NCBI RefSeq assembly: GCF_022809315.2
Contig: NZ_JAKZJU020000001.1
Location: forward strand, 1,054,001 to 1,118,000
Length of the DNA stretch: 64,000 nucleotides
Direction: 5' to 3'
From: Mesosutterella faecium
GTDB lineage: Bacteria; Pseudomonadota; Gammaproteobacteria; Burkholderiales; Burkholderiaceae_F
The notes under the pieces were generated by a model. The model was not told the DNA's origin and searched no databases. It worked only from the letters and a program-made list of their open reading frames with translations. This document shows, piece by piece, positions 20,449 to 29,406 of this stretch. The stretch's first letter is position 1, and each line of letters starts with the position of its first letter. The translations under genes and the position numbers were made by a program.

Positions 20449-20475
20449 GCGCCCCATTCCCTCTGTCCGGGAATG
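20449..20475 (+). terminator. Left part of the split antiporter terminator
   Basis: Joining 20449-20475 to 22297 onward recreates a 13-bp perfect stem, GCGCCCCATTCCC with GGGAATGGGGCGC, loop TCTGTCC, followed by TTGTCTTTT. The insertion lies within the 3' arm of the stem. The left piece still has a 7-bp stem (CATTCCC/GGGAATG) but has lost its T-tract. Confidence 0.8.
20459..20475 (+). repeat. Target-site duplication, left copy (17 bp)
   Basis: CCCTCTGTCCGGGAATG, identical to 22280-22296, flanking the insertion sequence exactly. Confidence 0.9.
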
Positions 20476-20479
20476 TGTT

Positions 20480-20549
20480 AGAGCAAAGGGAAAATGTCAC
20501 ATGCCAGCACAACGGGACTATGTCACACCCTAGCAAAGCGATTATGACA
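20480..20549. repeat. Left subterminal repeats of the IS
   Basis: Three related blocks of the form AGCA-A-n-G-n-GA-n-n-ATGTCA/ATGACA, ending near 20499, 20525 and 20549 (24-26 bp apart). They are inverted with respect to the right-end array and are probable transposase binding sites. Confidence 0.6.
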
Positions 20550-20722
20550 CCAAAAATTCTCCGCCAAAGACAGAAATTGAGAGCCCCCTGGGGCCCTTTA
20601 TCGTCTTCATGGAGAACACCCTGCCCACGCTCTGTCGGGCGCTCGCCTCAAATGGGCTGAAGCCCGTGCGGGCTGTGGGCAGGTTGGGAAAAAAGATCTT
20701 CTGAGAGCCTGTGTTGATTTCA

Positions 20723-22123
20723 TTATTTGCCAGATCTGTTTTTCCGCTGCTTCAGCTTTTCTTCGAGTTCACGGGCCTTTTGGTCACGCTCTTTTCTCTG
20801 GGCCTGCCGTTGCTTCGCTTCAGCCATTTCGCATTCCAGCTTCATGACGAAGCCGTTGGGTCGCAAATCTTCCTTCTCAATGATTCGATCCAGGCATGCG
20901 TCTATGGTCTTCGATGACTCAAGGTATTCCGTGCGCTCGAGCGTTTTTCTTTTCCGGGCTTCAAAGCAGAGCAGATGTTCTTTGCCCCGTGCATCCCGGT
21001 AGACCATTTCCGGCGCACGGCCATCCGGGTACTCGATGACGCTGACTTTCTTGCCCATCAGCTCAAACTTCCGAGCGCTCGCATTCTTGAGCTGCAGGAT
21101 CGACCCCCCGAAGGAGACGCTCAGAGATTTGCTCAGAACGCGTTCGTGCCACCAGGCGCATATGCGTTCAATCTCGGGCATACTTTCTTCAGCCACCGCA
21201 CAGTTTGCGCTCAGGGGTTCTCTTGGGTCGATTCCAAACCGCTGATTGAAATCCCTGATCAGTTCGTCCATGCGCTGATTGGCGGTGGCCATGTCTTCGA
21301 TTCCCATGACCCTGAACTCATGCGGCCAGCGCCCCTGCAGCGTCTTGAACAGGCGTTCTATCCGGCCTTTTGCCTGCGGGCTCTGAGCGAATATCTGCTC
21401 GATCTGAAGCTTGTCGCAGACTCTCTGAAACTGTGTGCCCTCTACATTTTTGGACCGGCCCTGAGCCAACGCGCGGAAAGTGCCGTGCCGATCGCTGTAT
21501 AGCGCAAGGGGGATTCCGTGCGCCCTGATGTATTGGAGCAGCACGGTCATATAGCCCGCCGCGGTCTCCGAGGGAAAGAACCCGGCAGCGGCGATTCTGC
21601 CGGTCGCATCGTCAATGAACGCGATTAATGAGCACTCTTTCTGACCGGGGCCGAACCATCTGTGCGGGCTGCCGTCGATCTGAACCAGCTCGCCGAACCT
21701 TGACCTTCTGCGCCTCAGAAAATGACCGGCTCTTCTGAGCCCCTGCTCTGAGGCCTGAGGGCTGAGTTCTCTCAGAATCTTTCGAACAGTTTCCTTCGAC
21801 ACTTTGATCCCTTCGTTTTTCACAAGGTACTGAGTCAGGAGCGTCGGAGGGAAATCCTGATATTTTGTAACTGCCAGTTCTATGATTTTTAAACGAATAT
21901 CGTCTGGCAGGCGGTTGCTCGGGGGCCGCCCTTTGTTGCCATGGGGCGGATCTGCGGCTTCGCCCCTTTTCCAGGCGGCCAGCCTGCGATAGAACTGGCG
22001 AATGCTCAGCTTCATCGCTTTGGCTGCCTCCGGCACCGAGAGCAGGCCGTAGGCGACCTGTTCGAAAATCTCCTCTGTGCCGGTCTGGGACTTCGGGGCT
22101 CTTTCAGGAAGCGAGTTTTTCAT
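20723..22123 (-). CDS. IS1202/ISNCY-family DDE transposase
   Basis: 466 aa. An N-terminal helix-turn-helix region (SVPEAAKAMKLSIRQFYRRL) and a second HTH precede an integrase-type catalytic core: first Asp in LVQIDGSPHRWF, second Asp in ALYSDRHGTF and Glu in SPQAKGRIERLF. The C-terminus is a lysine/arginine/glutamate-rich coiled coil. The spacing of VQIDGSPHxWF and SPQAKGRxER is characteristic of the ISNCY/IS1202 group. The ATG is preceded by GGAGTCGC. All catalytic residues are intact. Confidence 0.88.
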   Translation of the reverse strand: MKNSLPERAPKSQTGTEEIFEQVAYGLLSVPEAAKAMKLSIRQFYRRLAAWKRGEAADPPHGNKGRPPSNRLPDDIRLKIIELAVTKYQDFPPTLLTQYLVKNEGIKVSKETVRKILRELSPQASEQGLRRAGHFLRRRRSRFGELVQIDGSPHRWFGPGQKECSLIAFIDDATGRIAAAGFFPSETAAGYMTVLLQYIRAHGIPLALYSDRHGTFRALAQGRSKNVEGTQFQRVCDKLQIEQIFAQSPQAKGRIERLFKTLQGRWPHEFRVMGIEDMATANQRMDELIRDFNQRFGIDPREPLSANCAVAEESMPEIERICAWWHERVLSKSLSVSFGGSILQLKNASARKFELMGKKVSVIEYPDGRAPEMVYRDARGKEHLLCFEARKRKTLERTEYLESSKTIDACLDRIIEKEDLRPNGFVMKLECEMAEAKQRQAQRKERDQKARELEEKLKQRKNRSGK

Positions 22124-22162
22124 GTGCGACTCCTAAAAAACAGGCTCTCTGAAGTGATTGTG

Positions 22163-22272
22163 TGACAAAATCGCTTTGCCGGGGGCTGTCATGCAGATTG
22201 CCGGCTTATGACAGAGTCGCGTTGCCGGACCATGACATAGTCCCGTAGTTTTCCGTGACATTATCGCGTTGC
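22163..22272. repeat. Right subterminal repeat array of the IS
   Basis: Copies of TGACAnnnTCGCnTTGCC begin at 22163, 22209, 22233 and 22256, plus a degenerate copy near 22186, so the period is 23-24 bp. The last copy merges into the terminal inverted repeat. They are probable transposase-binding sites on one helix face. Confidence 0.7.
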
Positions 22273-22279
22273 TCTAACA

Positions 22280-22296
22280 CCCTCTGTCCGGGAATG
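22280..22296 (+). repeat. Target-site duplication, right copy (17 bp)
   Basis: Identical to 20459-20475. It is followed by GGGCGC and a T-rich stretch, the rest of the split antiporter terminator. Confidence 0.9.
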
Positions 22297-22416
22297 GGGC
22301 GCTTGTCTTTTATGCGCTATATTGATCAAAAATGCGGTCACGGGCGAGCCCGGGGCCCGGCCTGCGAAACGGCCGCCCCGGGCAGCGCCGGGACCGCCTG
22401 AAGACTGGAGAACCTG

Positions 22417-23964
22417 ATGGAAAAACTCATCATTTTCGATACCACGCTCCGTGACGGAGAGCAGAGCCCCGGCGCCACCATGACCGGGGACGAGAAAGTC
22501 CGCATCGCCCAGCAGCTCGAGCGGCTCGGCGTCGATGTGATCGAGGCGGGCTTCGCCGCCGCCTCGGTGGGCGACTTTCTTGCCATTCAGAAGATCAGCT
22601 CGATTGTGAAGAACTCGACCGTGTGCTCGCTGTCGCGCGCGCTCGAGCGCGACATTGAAAAGGCCGGCACGGCGATCTCGGCGGCGGCCCGCGGGCGCAT
22701 CCACACCTTCATCGCAACAAGCCCCATCCATATGCAGATGAAGCTGCACATGACGCCCGAGCAGGTGATTGAGAACGCCGTGAAGGCCGTGCGCCTCGCC
22801 CGTGAGTACACGGACGACGTGGAGTTTTCGGCCGAGGACGCCTCGCGCAGCGAACCCGACTTCCTCGCCCGGATCTGCGAGGCGGCGATCGAGGCGGGGG
22901 CGACCACGGTGAACCTTCCCGACACCGTGGGCTACGCGATCCCCGAGCAGTTCGGCAGCTTCGTGCGCGACATCCGCACCCGCGTTCCCAACTCCGACAA
23001 GGCGGTCTGGTCCGTGCACTGCCACGACGACCTCGGCATGGCCACGGCCAACTCCCTGGCCGGCGTGCACATCGGCGGGGCCCGGCAGCTCGAGTGCACG
23101 ATCAACGGCCTGGGCGAGCGGGCGGGCAACTGCCCGCTCGAGGAGGCCGTGATGGCGATCTCCACCCGCTCCGACTATTTCCAGCTGCAGTGCGGCATCA
23201 ACACCAAGGAGCTCGTGCCGACCTCGAAGCTTGTCTCCACGGTGACCGGCTTCCCGGTGCAGCCGAACAAGGCGATTGTGGGGGCGAACGCCTTCGCGCA
23301 CGCCTCCGGCATCCACCAGGACGGCGTGATCAAGGCTCGCCAGACCTACGAGATCATGCGCGCCGAGGACGTCGGCTGGGCCAGGGACCGCATGGTCCTG
23401 GGCAAGCTTTCGGGCCGCAACGCCTTCAAGCAGCGCATCCAGGAGCTCGGCATCCCGGTGACGAGCGAGAACGAGATCAACGAGGCGTTCCTGCGCTTCA
23501 AGGATCTCGCCGACCGCAAGAGCGAGATCTACGACGAAGACATCCAGGCCCTCTTTGCCCCCTCGGGCTCGCAGCCGCTGTCGAACTACTACGGCTTCGT
23601 GAGCCTCGACCAGCGCTCCGAAACCGGCGAGCGCCCGTACGCCAAGGTCGTGATGACCGAAGGCGGCGGCGAGGTGACGACCGAGGCCTACGGCAACGGC
23701 CCGGTGGACTCCGTCTTCAAGGCGATCGAGGCGCACGTGAAGTCGGGCGCCACGCTCGACCTCTACGCGGTCAACGCGATCACGGGCACCTCGGAGGCCC
23801 TGGGCGACGTGGTGGTGCGGCTCTCGCTGGGCGGCCGGATCGTCAACGGCGTGGCCACCGACGCGGACATCATCGCGGCCTCGGCCAAGGCCTACATCGC
23901 GGCCCTCAACAAGCTGAAGACCGTGAGCCCGATGAACGCGCAGCTCGCCGAGCAGACGCCCTGA
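22417..23964 (+). CDS. leuA: 2-isopropylmalate synthase
   Basis: 515 aa. Condenses acetyl-CoA with 2-ketoisovalerate, the first committed step of leucine synthesis. It begins [18 protein letters not shown], the aldol-condensation signature. Metal-binding [16 protein letters not shown] and [14 protein letters not shown] follow, with catalytic [11 protein letters not shown]-terminal allosteric LeuA domain (about 390-510) should confer leucine feedback. GGAG is placed well before the ATG. The leader has GC-rich hairpins but no obvious Leu-codon leader peptide. Confidence 0.96.
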   Translation: MEKLIIFDTTLRDGEQSPGATMTGDEKVRIAQQLERLGVDVIEAGFAAASVGDFLAIQKISSIVKNSTVCSLSRALERDIEKAGTAISAAARGRIHTFIATSPIHMQMKLHMTPEQVIENAVKAVRLAREYTDDVEFSAEDASRSEPDFLARICEAAIEAGATTVNLPDTVGYAIPEQFGSFVRDIRTRVPNSDKAVWSVHCHDDLGMATANSLAGVHIGGARQLECTINGLGERAGNCPLEEAVMAISTRSDYFQLQCGINTKELVPTSKLVSTVTGFPVQPNKAIVGANAFAHASGIHQDGVIKARQTYEIMRAEDVGWARDRMVLGKLSGRNAFKQRIQELGIPVTSENEINEAFLRFKDLADRKSEIYDEDIQALFAPSGSQPLSNYYGFVSLDQRSETGERPYAKVVMTEGGGEVTTEAYGNGPVDSVFKAIEAHVKSGATLDLYAVNAITGTSEALGDVVVRLSLGGRIVNGVATDADIIAASAKAYIAALNKLKTVSPMNAQLAEQTP

Positions 23965-23977
23965 GGGCGCGGCGCGG

Positions 23978-24006
23978 GGCGCTGCGCAGGCAGCGCCTCC
24001 GTTTTT
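23978..24006 (+). terminator. Intrinsic terminator after leuA
   Basis: A perfect 8-bp stem GGCGCTGC/GCAGCGCC with loop GCAG, then TCCGTTTTT. Confidence 0.8.
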
Positions 24007-24010
24007 GCTA

Positions 24011-24016
24011 TACAAT
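24011..24016 (+). promoter_or_regulatory. rpsO -10 box
   Basis: TACAAT within TATACAAT, about 70 bp before rpsO and just after the leuA terminator. No strong -35 is visible. Confidence 0.5.
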
Positions 24017-24084
24017 AGCGACTTTCACGATTCAGGTTCCTAACGCCTGAAATCGCCCGTTTATTTTTTTTATGGTTAGAAAAA

Positions 24085-24348
24085 ATGGCTGAAATCAACA
24101 AGCAGGACATCATCAAGCAGTACCAGCGCGCCGACCGTGACACGGGATCCCCCGAAGTCCAGGTGGCTCTTCTCACGGCCCGCATCAACGGCCTTTCCGA
24201 GCACTTCAAGACTCACGAGAAGGACCATCACTCCCGCCGCGGTCTGCTCATGATGGTTTCCCGCCGCCGCAAGCTGCTCGATTACCTGAAGCGCACCAAC
24301 GTTGAGAGCTATCGCAAGCTCATTGATTCCCTCAACCTGCGCAAGTGA
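24085..24348 (+). CDS. rpsO: 30S ribosomal protein S15
   Basis: 87 aa. Primary 16S rRNA-binding protein of the platform. The family pattern is clear: [35 protein letters not shown] and [11 protein letters not shown]. It has its own likely promoter and terminator and stands upstream of pnp, the conserved rpsO-pnp pair. Confidence 0.97.
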   Translation: MAEINKQDIIKQYQRADRDTGSPEVQVALLTARINGLSEHFKTHEKDHHSRRGLLMMVSRRRKLLDYLKRTNVESYRKLIDSLNLRK

Positions 24349-24374
24349 TTCTGCTGCCGCGATGGTTCTAGGCG

Positions 24375-24424
24375 CTGCGGTCTGTCCGATTTCAAAAGAG
24401 TTCGGCCAGACCGCAGTTTTTTGT
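24375..24424 (+). terminator. Intrinsic terminator after rpsO
   Basis: A perfect 10-bp stem CTGCGGTCTG/CAGACCGCAG with an inner CCGA/TCGG pairing and a T-rich tail. Some read-through into pnp is expected from other bacteria. Confidence 0.88.
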
Positions 24425-24575
24425 TTTTTCACCAGGCGCCGTTCGCGGGGATGATGGCTTCGCGTTGCGACATGGAGCCCTTTTCGAAGGCTGTGAGGAG
24501 CTCGATGCCGCAGCGTGCCGTCCACTGGATTTTCCCCGGGGAAACAGGCTGCCCCTTTACAAGGAAACTCAGAAC

Positions 24576-26732
24576 ATGACCATGTTCAACAAGGTCTCCA
24601 AGTCCTTCCGCTTCGGCGACAACGACGTCACCATCACCACCGGTGAGATCGCCCGCCAGGCCTCCGGCGCGGCCGTCGTCCAGATGGGCGACACGGTGGT
24701 TCTCGCCACGGTCGTTGCCAAAAAGGAGGCGAAGGAGGGCCAGGACTTCTTCCCGCTGACCGTTGACTACGTCGAAAAGGCCTATGCGGCCGGCCGCTTC
24801 CCCGGCGGCTTCTTCAAGCGCGAGGGACGTCCCTCCGAGCACGAGACGCTCACTTCCCGCCTGATCGACCGTCCGATCCGCCCGCTGTTCCCCGACGGCT
24901 TCTACAACGAAGTCCAGGTGATCTGCACCGTCGTGTCCGCCGACCCTGAAGTCGACCCCGACATTCCCGCCATGCTCGGCGCTTCGGCCGCGCTGTCCAT
25001 TTCCGGCATCCCCTTCAAGGGGCCGATCGCCGGCTGCCGCGTCGCCTACATCAACGGCCAGTACGTCTGCAACCCGCACGTCTCCCAGATGCCCTCCTCG
25101 AAGCTCGATCTCGTCGTGGCCGGCACTGAGCGCGCCGTGCTGATGGTCGAGTCTCAGGCCGACCGCCTGCCCGAGGACGTGATGCTCGGCGCCGTCTCCT
25201 TCGGCCACCAGCAGATGCAGGTCGCGATCAATGCGATCAACGAGCTCGTCGAGGAAGCCGGCAAGCCCGCCTGGGACTGGCAGCCTCCCGCGAAGAACGA
25301 GGCTCTCATCGCCCGCATCCGCGAGCTCGCCTTCGACGGCCTGAAGGCCGCCTACGACATCCGCCAGAAGCAGCCCCGCTCGGAGAAGATCCGCGCGGTC
25401 TACGAGCTGGTGCACGAGACGCTCAGGAAGGACTGCGAGGCGAAGGGCGTGGAGCCCGACTTCGACCAGAACGAGGTCGACGGCATCCTCTTTGACATGG
25501 AAGCCCACCTCGTGCGCGACCGCATCCTGCGCGGCGAGCCGCGCATCGACGGCCGCGACACCCGCACGGTCCGCCCGATCGAGATCCGCATGGGCGTGCT
25601 GCCGCGCACCCACGGCTCGGCCCTGTTCACCCGCGGCGAGACGCAGTCGCTTGCCCTCACGACGCTCGGCACGAAGCAGGACGAGCAGATCGTCGACGGC
25701 CTGACCGCCGAGAGCCGCGAGCGCTTCATCTTCCACTACAACATGCCCCCGTTCGCCACCGGCGAAACCGGCCGCATCGGCTCGCCCAAGCGCCGCGAAA
25801 TCGGCCACGGGAGGCTCGCCAAGCGCGCCCTCACCGCCGTGCTGCCCGACTACGACGACTTCCAGTACACGATCCGCGTGGTCTCGGAAATCTGCGAGTC
25901 CAACGGCTCCTCCTCCCAGGCCTCCGTCTGCGGCGGCTGCCTGTCGATGATCGACGCGGGCGTGCCCCTGAAGGGACTGGTCGCGGGCGTCGCGATGGGC
26001 CTCATCAAGGAAGGCAACAAGTTTGCGATTCTGACCGACATCCTGGGCGATGAGGATCACCTGGGCGACATGGACTTCAAGGTGGCCGGCACCGAGGACG
26101 GCGTGACCGCCCTGCAGATGGACATCAAGATCGACGGCATCACCGAGGACATCATGAAGCTCGCCCTCGCGCAGGCTCACGAAGGCCGCATGCACATCCT
26201 CGGCCTGATGAAGCAGGCCGTGGGCGACCAGAAGCGCGAGCTTTCCTCCTACGCGCCGCGCATGCTCGTGATTAAGATCAATCCCGAGAAGATCCGCGAC
26301 GTGATCGGCAAGGGCGGCGCCACGATCCGCGGCCTCGTCGAGGAGACCGGCTGCAAGATCGACGTTGAGGAAGACGGCACGGTGACGATCGCCTCGGCCG
26401 ACACCGAGAAGGCTCAGGAAGCCAAGCGCCGGATCGAAGAGATCACCGCCGAGGTGGCCGTGGGCCAGGTCTACGAGGGCACGGTCACCCGCATCCTCGA
26501 CTTCGGCGCGATCGTGCAGCTGCTGCCCGGCAAGGACGGGCTGCTGCACATCTCGCAGATCGCCAACGTCCACGTCGACAAGGTGAGCGATTACCTGAAG
26601 GAAGGCCAGAAGGTCCGCGTGAAGGTGATCGAGGCCGACGAGAAGGGCCGCGTGCGCCTTTCGATCAAGGCCCTCATCAACGATGAGAAGCGGGCGGCCG
26701 CCGAAGGCAGCCCTGACATCCAGCAGGCCTGA
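24576..26732 (+). CDS. pnp: Polyribonucleotide nucleotidyltransferase (PNPase)
   Basis: 718 aa 3'-5' phosphorolytic exoribonuclease. Two RNase PH domains (about 10-230 and 315-550), a KH domain ([15 protein letters not shown], about 560) and a C-terminal S1 domain ([20 protein letters not shown]) are in the canonical order. The first RNase PH domain has [12 protein letters not shown]. The ATG at 24576 follows AAGGAAA. The leader contains a perfect 14-nt palindrome TTTCCCCGGGGAAA (24531-24544). The E. coli pnp leader is cleaved by RNase III and PNPase for autocontrol; similar control is inferred. Confidence 0.97.
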   Translation: MTMFNKVSKSFRFGDNDVTITTGEIARQASGAAVVQMGDTVVLATVVAKKEAKEGQDFFPLTVDYVEKAYAAGRFPGGFFKREGRPSEHETLTSRLIDRPIRPLFPDGFYNEVQVICTVVSADPEVDPDIPAMLGASAALSISGIPFKGPIAGCRVAYINGQYVCNPHVSQMPSSKLDLVVAGTERAVLMVESQADRLPEDVMLGAVSFGHQQMQVAINAINELVEEAGKPAWDWQPPAKNEALIARIRELAFDGLKAAYDIRQKQPRSEKIRAVYELVHETLRKDCEAKGVEPDFDQNEVDGILFDMEAHLVRDRILRGEPRIDGRDTRTVRPIEIRMGVLPRTHGSALFTRGETQSLALTTLGTKQDEQIVDGLTAESRERFIFHYNMPPFATGETGRIGSPKRREIGHGRLAKRALTAVLPDYDDFQYTIRVVSEICESNGSSSQASVCGGCLSMIDAGVPLKGLVAGVAMGLIKEGNKFAILTDILGDEDHLGDMDFKVAGTEDGVTALQMDIKIDGITEDIMKLALAQAHEGRMHILGLMKQAVGDQKRELSSYAPRMLVIKINPEKIRDVIGKGGATIRGLVEETGCKIDVEEDGTVTIASADTEKAQEAKRRIEEITAEVAVGQVYEGTVTRILDFGAIVQLLPGKDGLLHISQIANVHVDKVSDYLKEGQKVRVKVIEADEKGRVRLSIKALINDEKRAAAEGSPDIQQA

Positions 26733-26766
26733 GCGGCCGGCGCCTGAAAGGCGCTTCGGATGAGGC

Positions 26767-26797
26767 AGGAGGGGAACTGGCTTCCCCTCCTTTTTTT
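26767..26797 (+). terminator. Intrinsic terminator after pnp
   Basis: A perfect 10-bp stem AGGAGGGGAA/TTCCCCTCCT, loop CTGGC, followed by seven T. Confidence 0.92.
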
Positions 26798-26831
26798 AGC
26801 TAAAATAGTAAATCTTTCTCATCGACGGGCA

Positions 26832-27611
26832 ATGGACATGAAGGGTCGCTCTTCTCTGGTTGTCGGCAACTGGAAAATGAACGGCTCCCTCGCCCTGGCT
26901 GAAAACTGGGCGAAGGAGTTTGCGGCGCTTTGGCGGCAGGCTGCGCCTGCGGCTGAAGCGGGCCTGTGCGTGCCTTCGGTCTTTCTCGACCGGCTTGTGC
27001 GCAGCCTCAGGGCCGAAGGCCTCGAGGCGGTCGAGCCCGGCGCGGAGGACGTGAGCGTGCGCGAGGGCAGCGGCGCCTTCACCGGAGAGGTGAGCGCTTC
27101 GATGCTCAGGGACGCCGGCGCGAGGCTCTGCATCGTGGGGCACTCCGAGCGCAGGACGCTTTTCGGCGAAAGCAACGCCTCGGTGGTTCTCAAGGTGAAG
27201 GCTCTGGCCGCCCAGGGGATCCGCCCGATCGTCTGCGTGGGCGAGACCCGCGAAGAGCGCGAGGCGGGCCGGACCTCCGAGGTGATCCTCGCTCAGGTGA
27301 GGGCGGTGCTCGGGGGCTGCGGGATTGAGTCGCTTGCGGGCGGCGCCTTCGCCTATGAGCCTCTTTGGGCGATCGGCTCGGGGGCCGCGGCCTCGCTCGA
27401 GCAGATCGAGCCCGTGCACGCGGCGATCCGCGCAGCGCTTTGCGAGGCGGACGCCGGAGCCTCGGAGAAAGTGAGGGTTTTGTACGGCGGCAGCGTGAAG
27501 CCGGCCAATGCGGCGGCTATTCTCGCGCTGCCCCACGTCGACGGGGCGCTCGTGGGGGGCGCTTCGCTCAAGGCTGAAAGTTTTTATGGCATCTGCGCCT
27601 GCGGGCGCTGA
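26832..27611 (+). CDS. tpiA: Triosephosphate isomerase
   Basis: 259 aa glycolytic enzyme interconverting dihydroxyacetone phosphate and glyceraldehyde 3-phosphate. N-terminal GNWKMNG carries the catalytic Lys, IVGHSERRTLFGES the catalytic His, and FAYEPLWAIGSG the catalytic Glu and mobile loop; VLYGGSVKP binds phosphate. ATG codons at 26832 and 26838 are both possible. A TAAAAT at 26801-26806 may be its -10. It lies 26 bp before secG, the usual tpiA-secG pair. Confidence 0.96.
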   Translation: MDMKGRSSLVVGNWKMNGSLALAENWAKEFAALWRQAAPAAEAGLCVPSVFLDRLVRSLRAEGLEAVEPGAEDVSVREGSGAFTGEVSASMLRDAGARLCIVGHSERRTLFGESNASVVLKVKALAAQGIRPIVCVGETREEREAGRTSEVILAQVRAVLGGCGIESLAGGAFAYEPLWAIGSGAAASLEQIEPVHAAIRAALCEADAGASEKVRVLYGGSVKPANAAAILALPHVDGALVGGASLKAESFYGICACGR

Positions 27612-27637
27612 CAACCTTAGGTTTTAAGAGGAAAGAC

Positions 27638-28021
27638 ATGTCTCTTCTGATGAGCATTGGGCTGGCTGTCCAGGTGATCGCAGCCATTGCGCTGGTGATT
27701 CTCGTGCTGCTGCAGCACGGCAAGGGCGCGGATCTGGGCGCGGCCTTCGGCTCCGGCGCCTCCGGTTCTCTCTTTGGCGCAGCCGGCTCCGGCACGTTCC
27801 TGTCCAAGATGACCTGGATTGTCGCGACGATCTTCTTCCTCGCGACGATTGCGATTACGCTCGGTTCGGGCGCCTTCGCCCGCCACAACCAGCTCGAGCG
27901 CCAGGCCGAGGGCGGCGGCGTGCTGGGCACGGTCTCCTCGGTTCCCGCGGACGCCTCGTCTCCGGCCGCTAATCCTAGTAATATCCCTAACACCCCTTCA
28001 CAAAATCAGATTCCGAGGTAA
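27638..28021 (+). CDS. secG: Protein-export membrane protein SecG
   Basis: 127 aa, two membrane segments (about 5-25 and 53-73). The Sec translocon subunit motif LVLLQHGKGADLGAAFGSGAS lies between them. The Ala/Ser/Pro/Asn-rich tail is typical of betaproteobacterial SecG. AGAGGAAAG precedes the ATG. The stop codon overlaps the -10 box of the following tRNA promoter. Confidence 0.94.
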   Translation: MSLLMSIGLAVQVIAAIALVILVLLQHGKGADLGAAFGSGASGSLFGAAGSGTFLSKMTWIVATIFFLATIAITLGSGAFARHNQLERQAEGGGVLGTVSSVPADASSPAANPSNIPNTPSQNQIPR

Positions 28022-28024
28022 AAT
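27997..28024 (+). promoter_or_regulatory. Promoter of the tRNA-Leu/tRNA-Gln unit
   Basis: TTCACA (27997-28002) and TAAAAT (28019-28024) with a 16-bp spacer, embedded in the 3' end of secG and 52 bp before tRNA-Leu. Confidence 0.6.
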
Positions 28025-28076
28025 ACATAACCTCTGACGCAGACATGCTTCTGCTTCAGGATCTTTAAGAATTCAT

Positions 28077-28161
28077 GCGGTCGTGGCGAAATTGGTAGAC
28101 GCACCACTTTGAGGGGGTGGCGGAGCAATCCATATGAGTTCGACTCTCATCGACCGCACCA
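28077..28161 (+). tRNA. tRNA-Leu (anticodon GAG)
   Basis: 85 nt. Acceptor GCGGTCG (28077-28083) pairs with CGACCGC (28151-28157), followed by A and encoded CCA. The anticodon stem CCACT/GGTGG encloses loop TTGAGGG, giving GAG. A long variable arm, as required for a class II leucine tRNA, lies before the T arm GAGTTCGACTC. Confidence 0.95.
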
Positions 28162-28229
28162 GATTTCAAGCGTCAGCAGACGGTTGAAAGCGAGGGCCGG
28201 AAGCGCGAGCGACCGGTGCTTTAAAAGAC

Positions 28230-28306
28230 AGGGGTGTCGCCAAGTTGGTTAAGGCATCGGATTCTGAATCCGATATTCGTAGGTTCGAGTCCTACCACCC
28301 CCGCCA
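28230..28306 (+). tRNA. tRNA-Gln (anticodon CTG)
   Basis: 77 nt with encoded CCA. D stem GCC/GGC, anticodon stem TCGGA/TCCGA with loop TTCTGAA (anticodon CTG), T stem GTAGG/CCTAC. The acceptor pairs six bases (GGGGTG/CACCCC), and the first position is an A1-C72 mismatch. The discriminator is G73. Glutaminyl-tRNA synthetase favours a weak 1-72 pair and G73, so this fits Gln identity. Confidence 0.9.
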
Positions 28307-28347
28307 GCTGATCTTCCTTCGTCTGCCGCCCGTTTGAAAATCGATTG

Positions 28348-28385
28348 AAAGCCTGCAGGTTGATCATCTGCAGGCTTTTGCTTTA
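28348..28385 (+). terminator. Terminator of the tRNA unit
   Basis: A perfect 11-bp stem AAAGCCTGCAG/CTGCAGGCTTT with a 9-base loop and T-rich tail. It is also usable from the minus strand for the converging gene. Confidence 0.85.
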
Positions 28386-28443
28386 TGCGCGGTCCGGACG
28401 GCAGGGCCGGAAAAGGGCGCTCAGCGCGGCGCCCGCAGCCTCG

Positions 28444-29400
28444 CTAGTGCTTCGGGATCGACTCCGGGACAAGCCTGGCCGAGACCCAGAAGAGACCGGC
28501 GACAAACTGCCCGGAGAGTTTTTCCACGGTCCATTCGGGCGTCTCCGACGCATAGACTGCCAGAGGGCTTTCGCCGAAGGCCTGATCCAGGACGCAGTCC
28601 AGCCGCAGGACGGCAGAAGAAAAGAATTCGAGCCTCGCGGCCTTTTCGGCCCTGCAGCGCAGCTCCATCAGGCACGCGTCGCTGCCGTGCGGGCTGATGA
28701 GCTGCAGGTTTTCCGTGGAGACGTTCACTTCCGGCAGAGCTTCCCTGCCGAGGCCCGGGTGCTGCGAGAGGAAGTCCTGCAGCGCCTGCTCGTAAAAGGG
28801 ACCTGAGCTGACGCTGAAGACCTCTCCCGGGGCGAGCTCGGAGGCGGGGCCGAAGCTCTGGCCGGCCGCGACGGCTGAGACTTCGAACACGCATTTTCGT
28901 CCGGGCTCGAGAAAGGGGCCGTCATAGAAGAAATACGGAAGCGCGCAGGTGAACACGGCCTGCCCGAATTTCAGGGCGGCGTCGCCTGAAACGCCGTTTT
29001 CGTCGGCATGCACGGCCAGGACCTCCGCTTCCGCCCGGGTCCCGGGCAGGGCTGGCGCTGTCGTGAAGAGCTCGAAGTTCTCCTCGCCCGCCCTGCGGCG
29101 CAGATAGAGCGGAAGGCCGGGAAGCCCGGACTCCCGGGGCGGGTATTCGAGAGCGGTGAACTCGGTTTTGTCCGCGCCCTGGGCGCGCCGCCCGCTGGGC
29201 TGCGCTTTCTCAAGCGCATCGGGCAGCACGGACAGCAGCGTGAGCCGGGCCCTGGCCGCAGCGGTGTCGTCGACGGCGGCCTCCGGCGAGACGAGCCAGC
29301 CGAAAGGCTCCGGAAGAGCGACGCCTCGGTCAAGCGAGCCGTACTTCTCGATATAGTCCTCGTCGGAGAGCGTCATGTGAGCGGCCTCATACGTTTCCAT
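28444..29400 (-). CDS. Hypothetical protein, unrecognised family (318 aa)
   Basis: No family recognised. From the ATG at 29398-29400, seven bases after AGGAGG, it reads METYEAAHMTLSDEDYIEKYG; an ATG two codons earlier is also possible. The protein is acidic, soluble and Glu/Ala/Leu-rich, with no signal peptide or membrane segment. A Pro/Gly-rich stretch lies near 90-105, and a Cys-containing section with ISPHGSDACLMELRCRAEK lies near 240-260. It stands alone between the tRNA terminator and a non-coding stretch, with its own promoter (29481-29510). Composition is like the chromosome, so recent transfer is not obvious. Confidence 0.7.
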   Translation of the reverse strand: METYEAAHMTLSDEDYIEKYGSLDRGVALPEPFGWLVSPEAAVDDTAAARARLTLLSVLPDALEKAQPSGRRAQGADKTEFTALEYPPRESGLPGLPLYLRRRAGEENFELFTTAPALPGTRAEAEVLAVHADENGVSGDAALKFGQAVFTCALPYFFYDGPFLEPGRKCVFEVSAVAAGQSFGPASELAPGEVFSVSSGPFYEQALQDFLSQHPGLGREALPEVNVSTENLQLISPHGSDACLMELRCRAEKAARLEFFSSAVLRLDCVLDQAFGESPLAVYASETPEWTVEKLSGQFVAGLFWVSARLVPESIPKH

Positions 29401-29406
29401 AGCCAT

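Larger units (their letters stand above)
20476..22279. mobile_element. IS1202-type (ISNCY) insertion sequence, 1804 bp
   Basis: The element begins TGTTAGAGCAA and ends TTGCTCTAACA, an 11-bp perfect terminal inverted repeat, and is bounded by a 17-bp direct repeat. Long target duplications are a known property of the IS1202 family. It carries one intact minus-strand transposase gene and arrays of ~18-bp subterminal repeats at both ends. Its base composition is less GC-rich than its neighbours. The intact ends, intact gene and identical duplications suggest a fairly recent insertion. Confidence 0.88.

Noticed and set aside
16432..20457. A 1341-codon open frame on the minus strand
   Set aside because: It runs antisense to nagZ, pncB and the antiporter gene, is full of low-complexity His/Arg/Glu stretches and results from the high GC third-position bias.
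24531..24544. The 14-nt palindrome TTTCCCCGGGGAAA before pnp as a protein-binding operator
   Set aside because: A single copy in a leader expected to be structured RNA; no second site or partner supports operator function.
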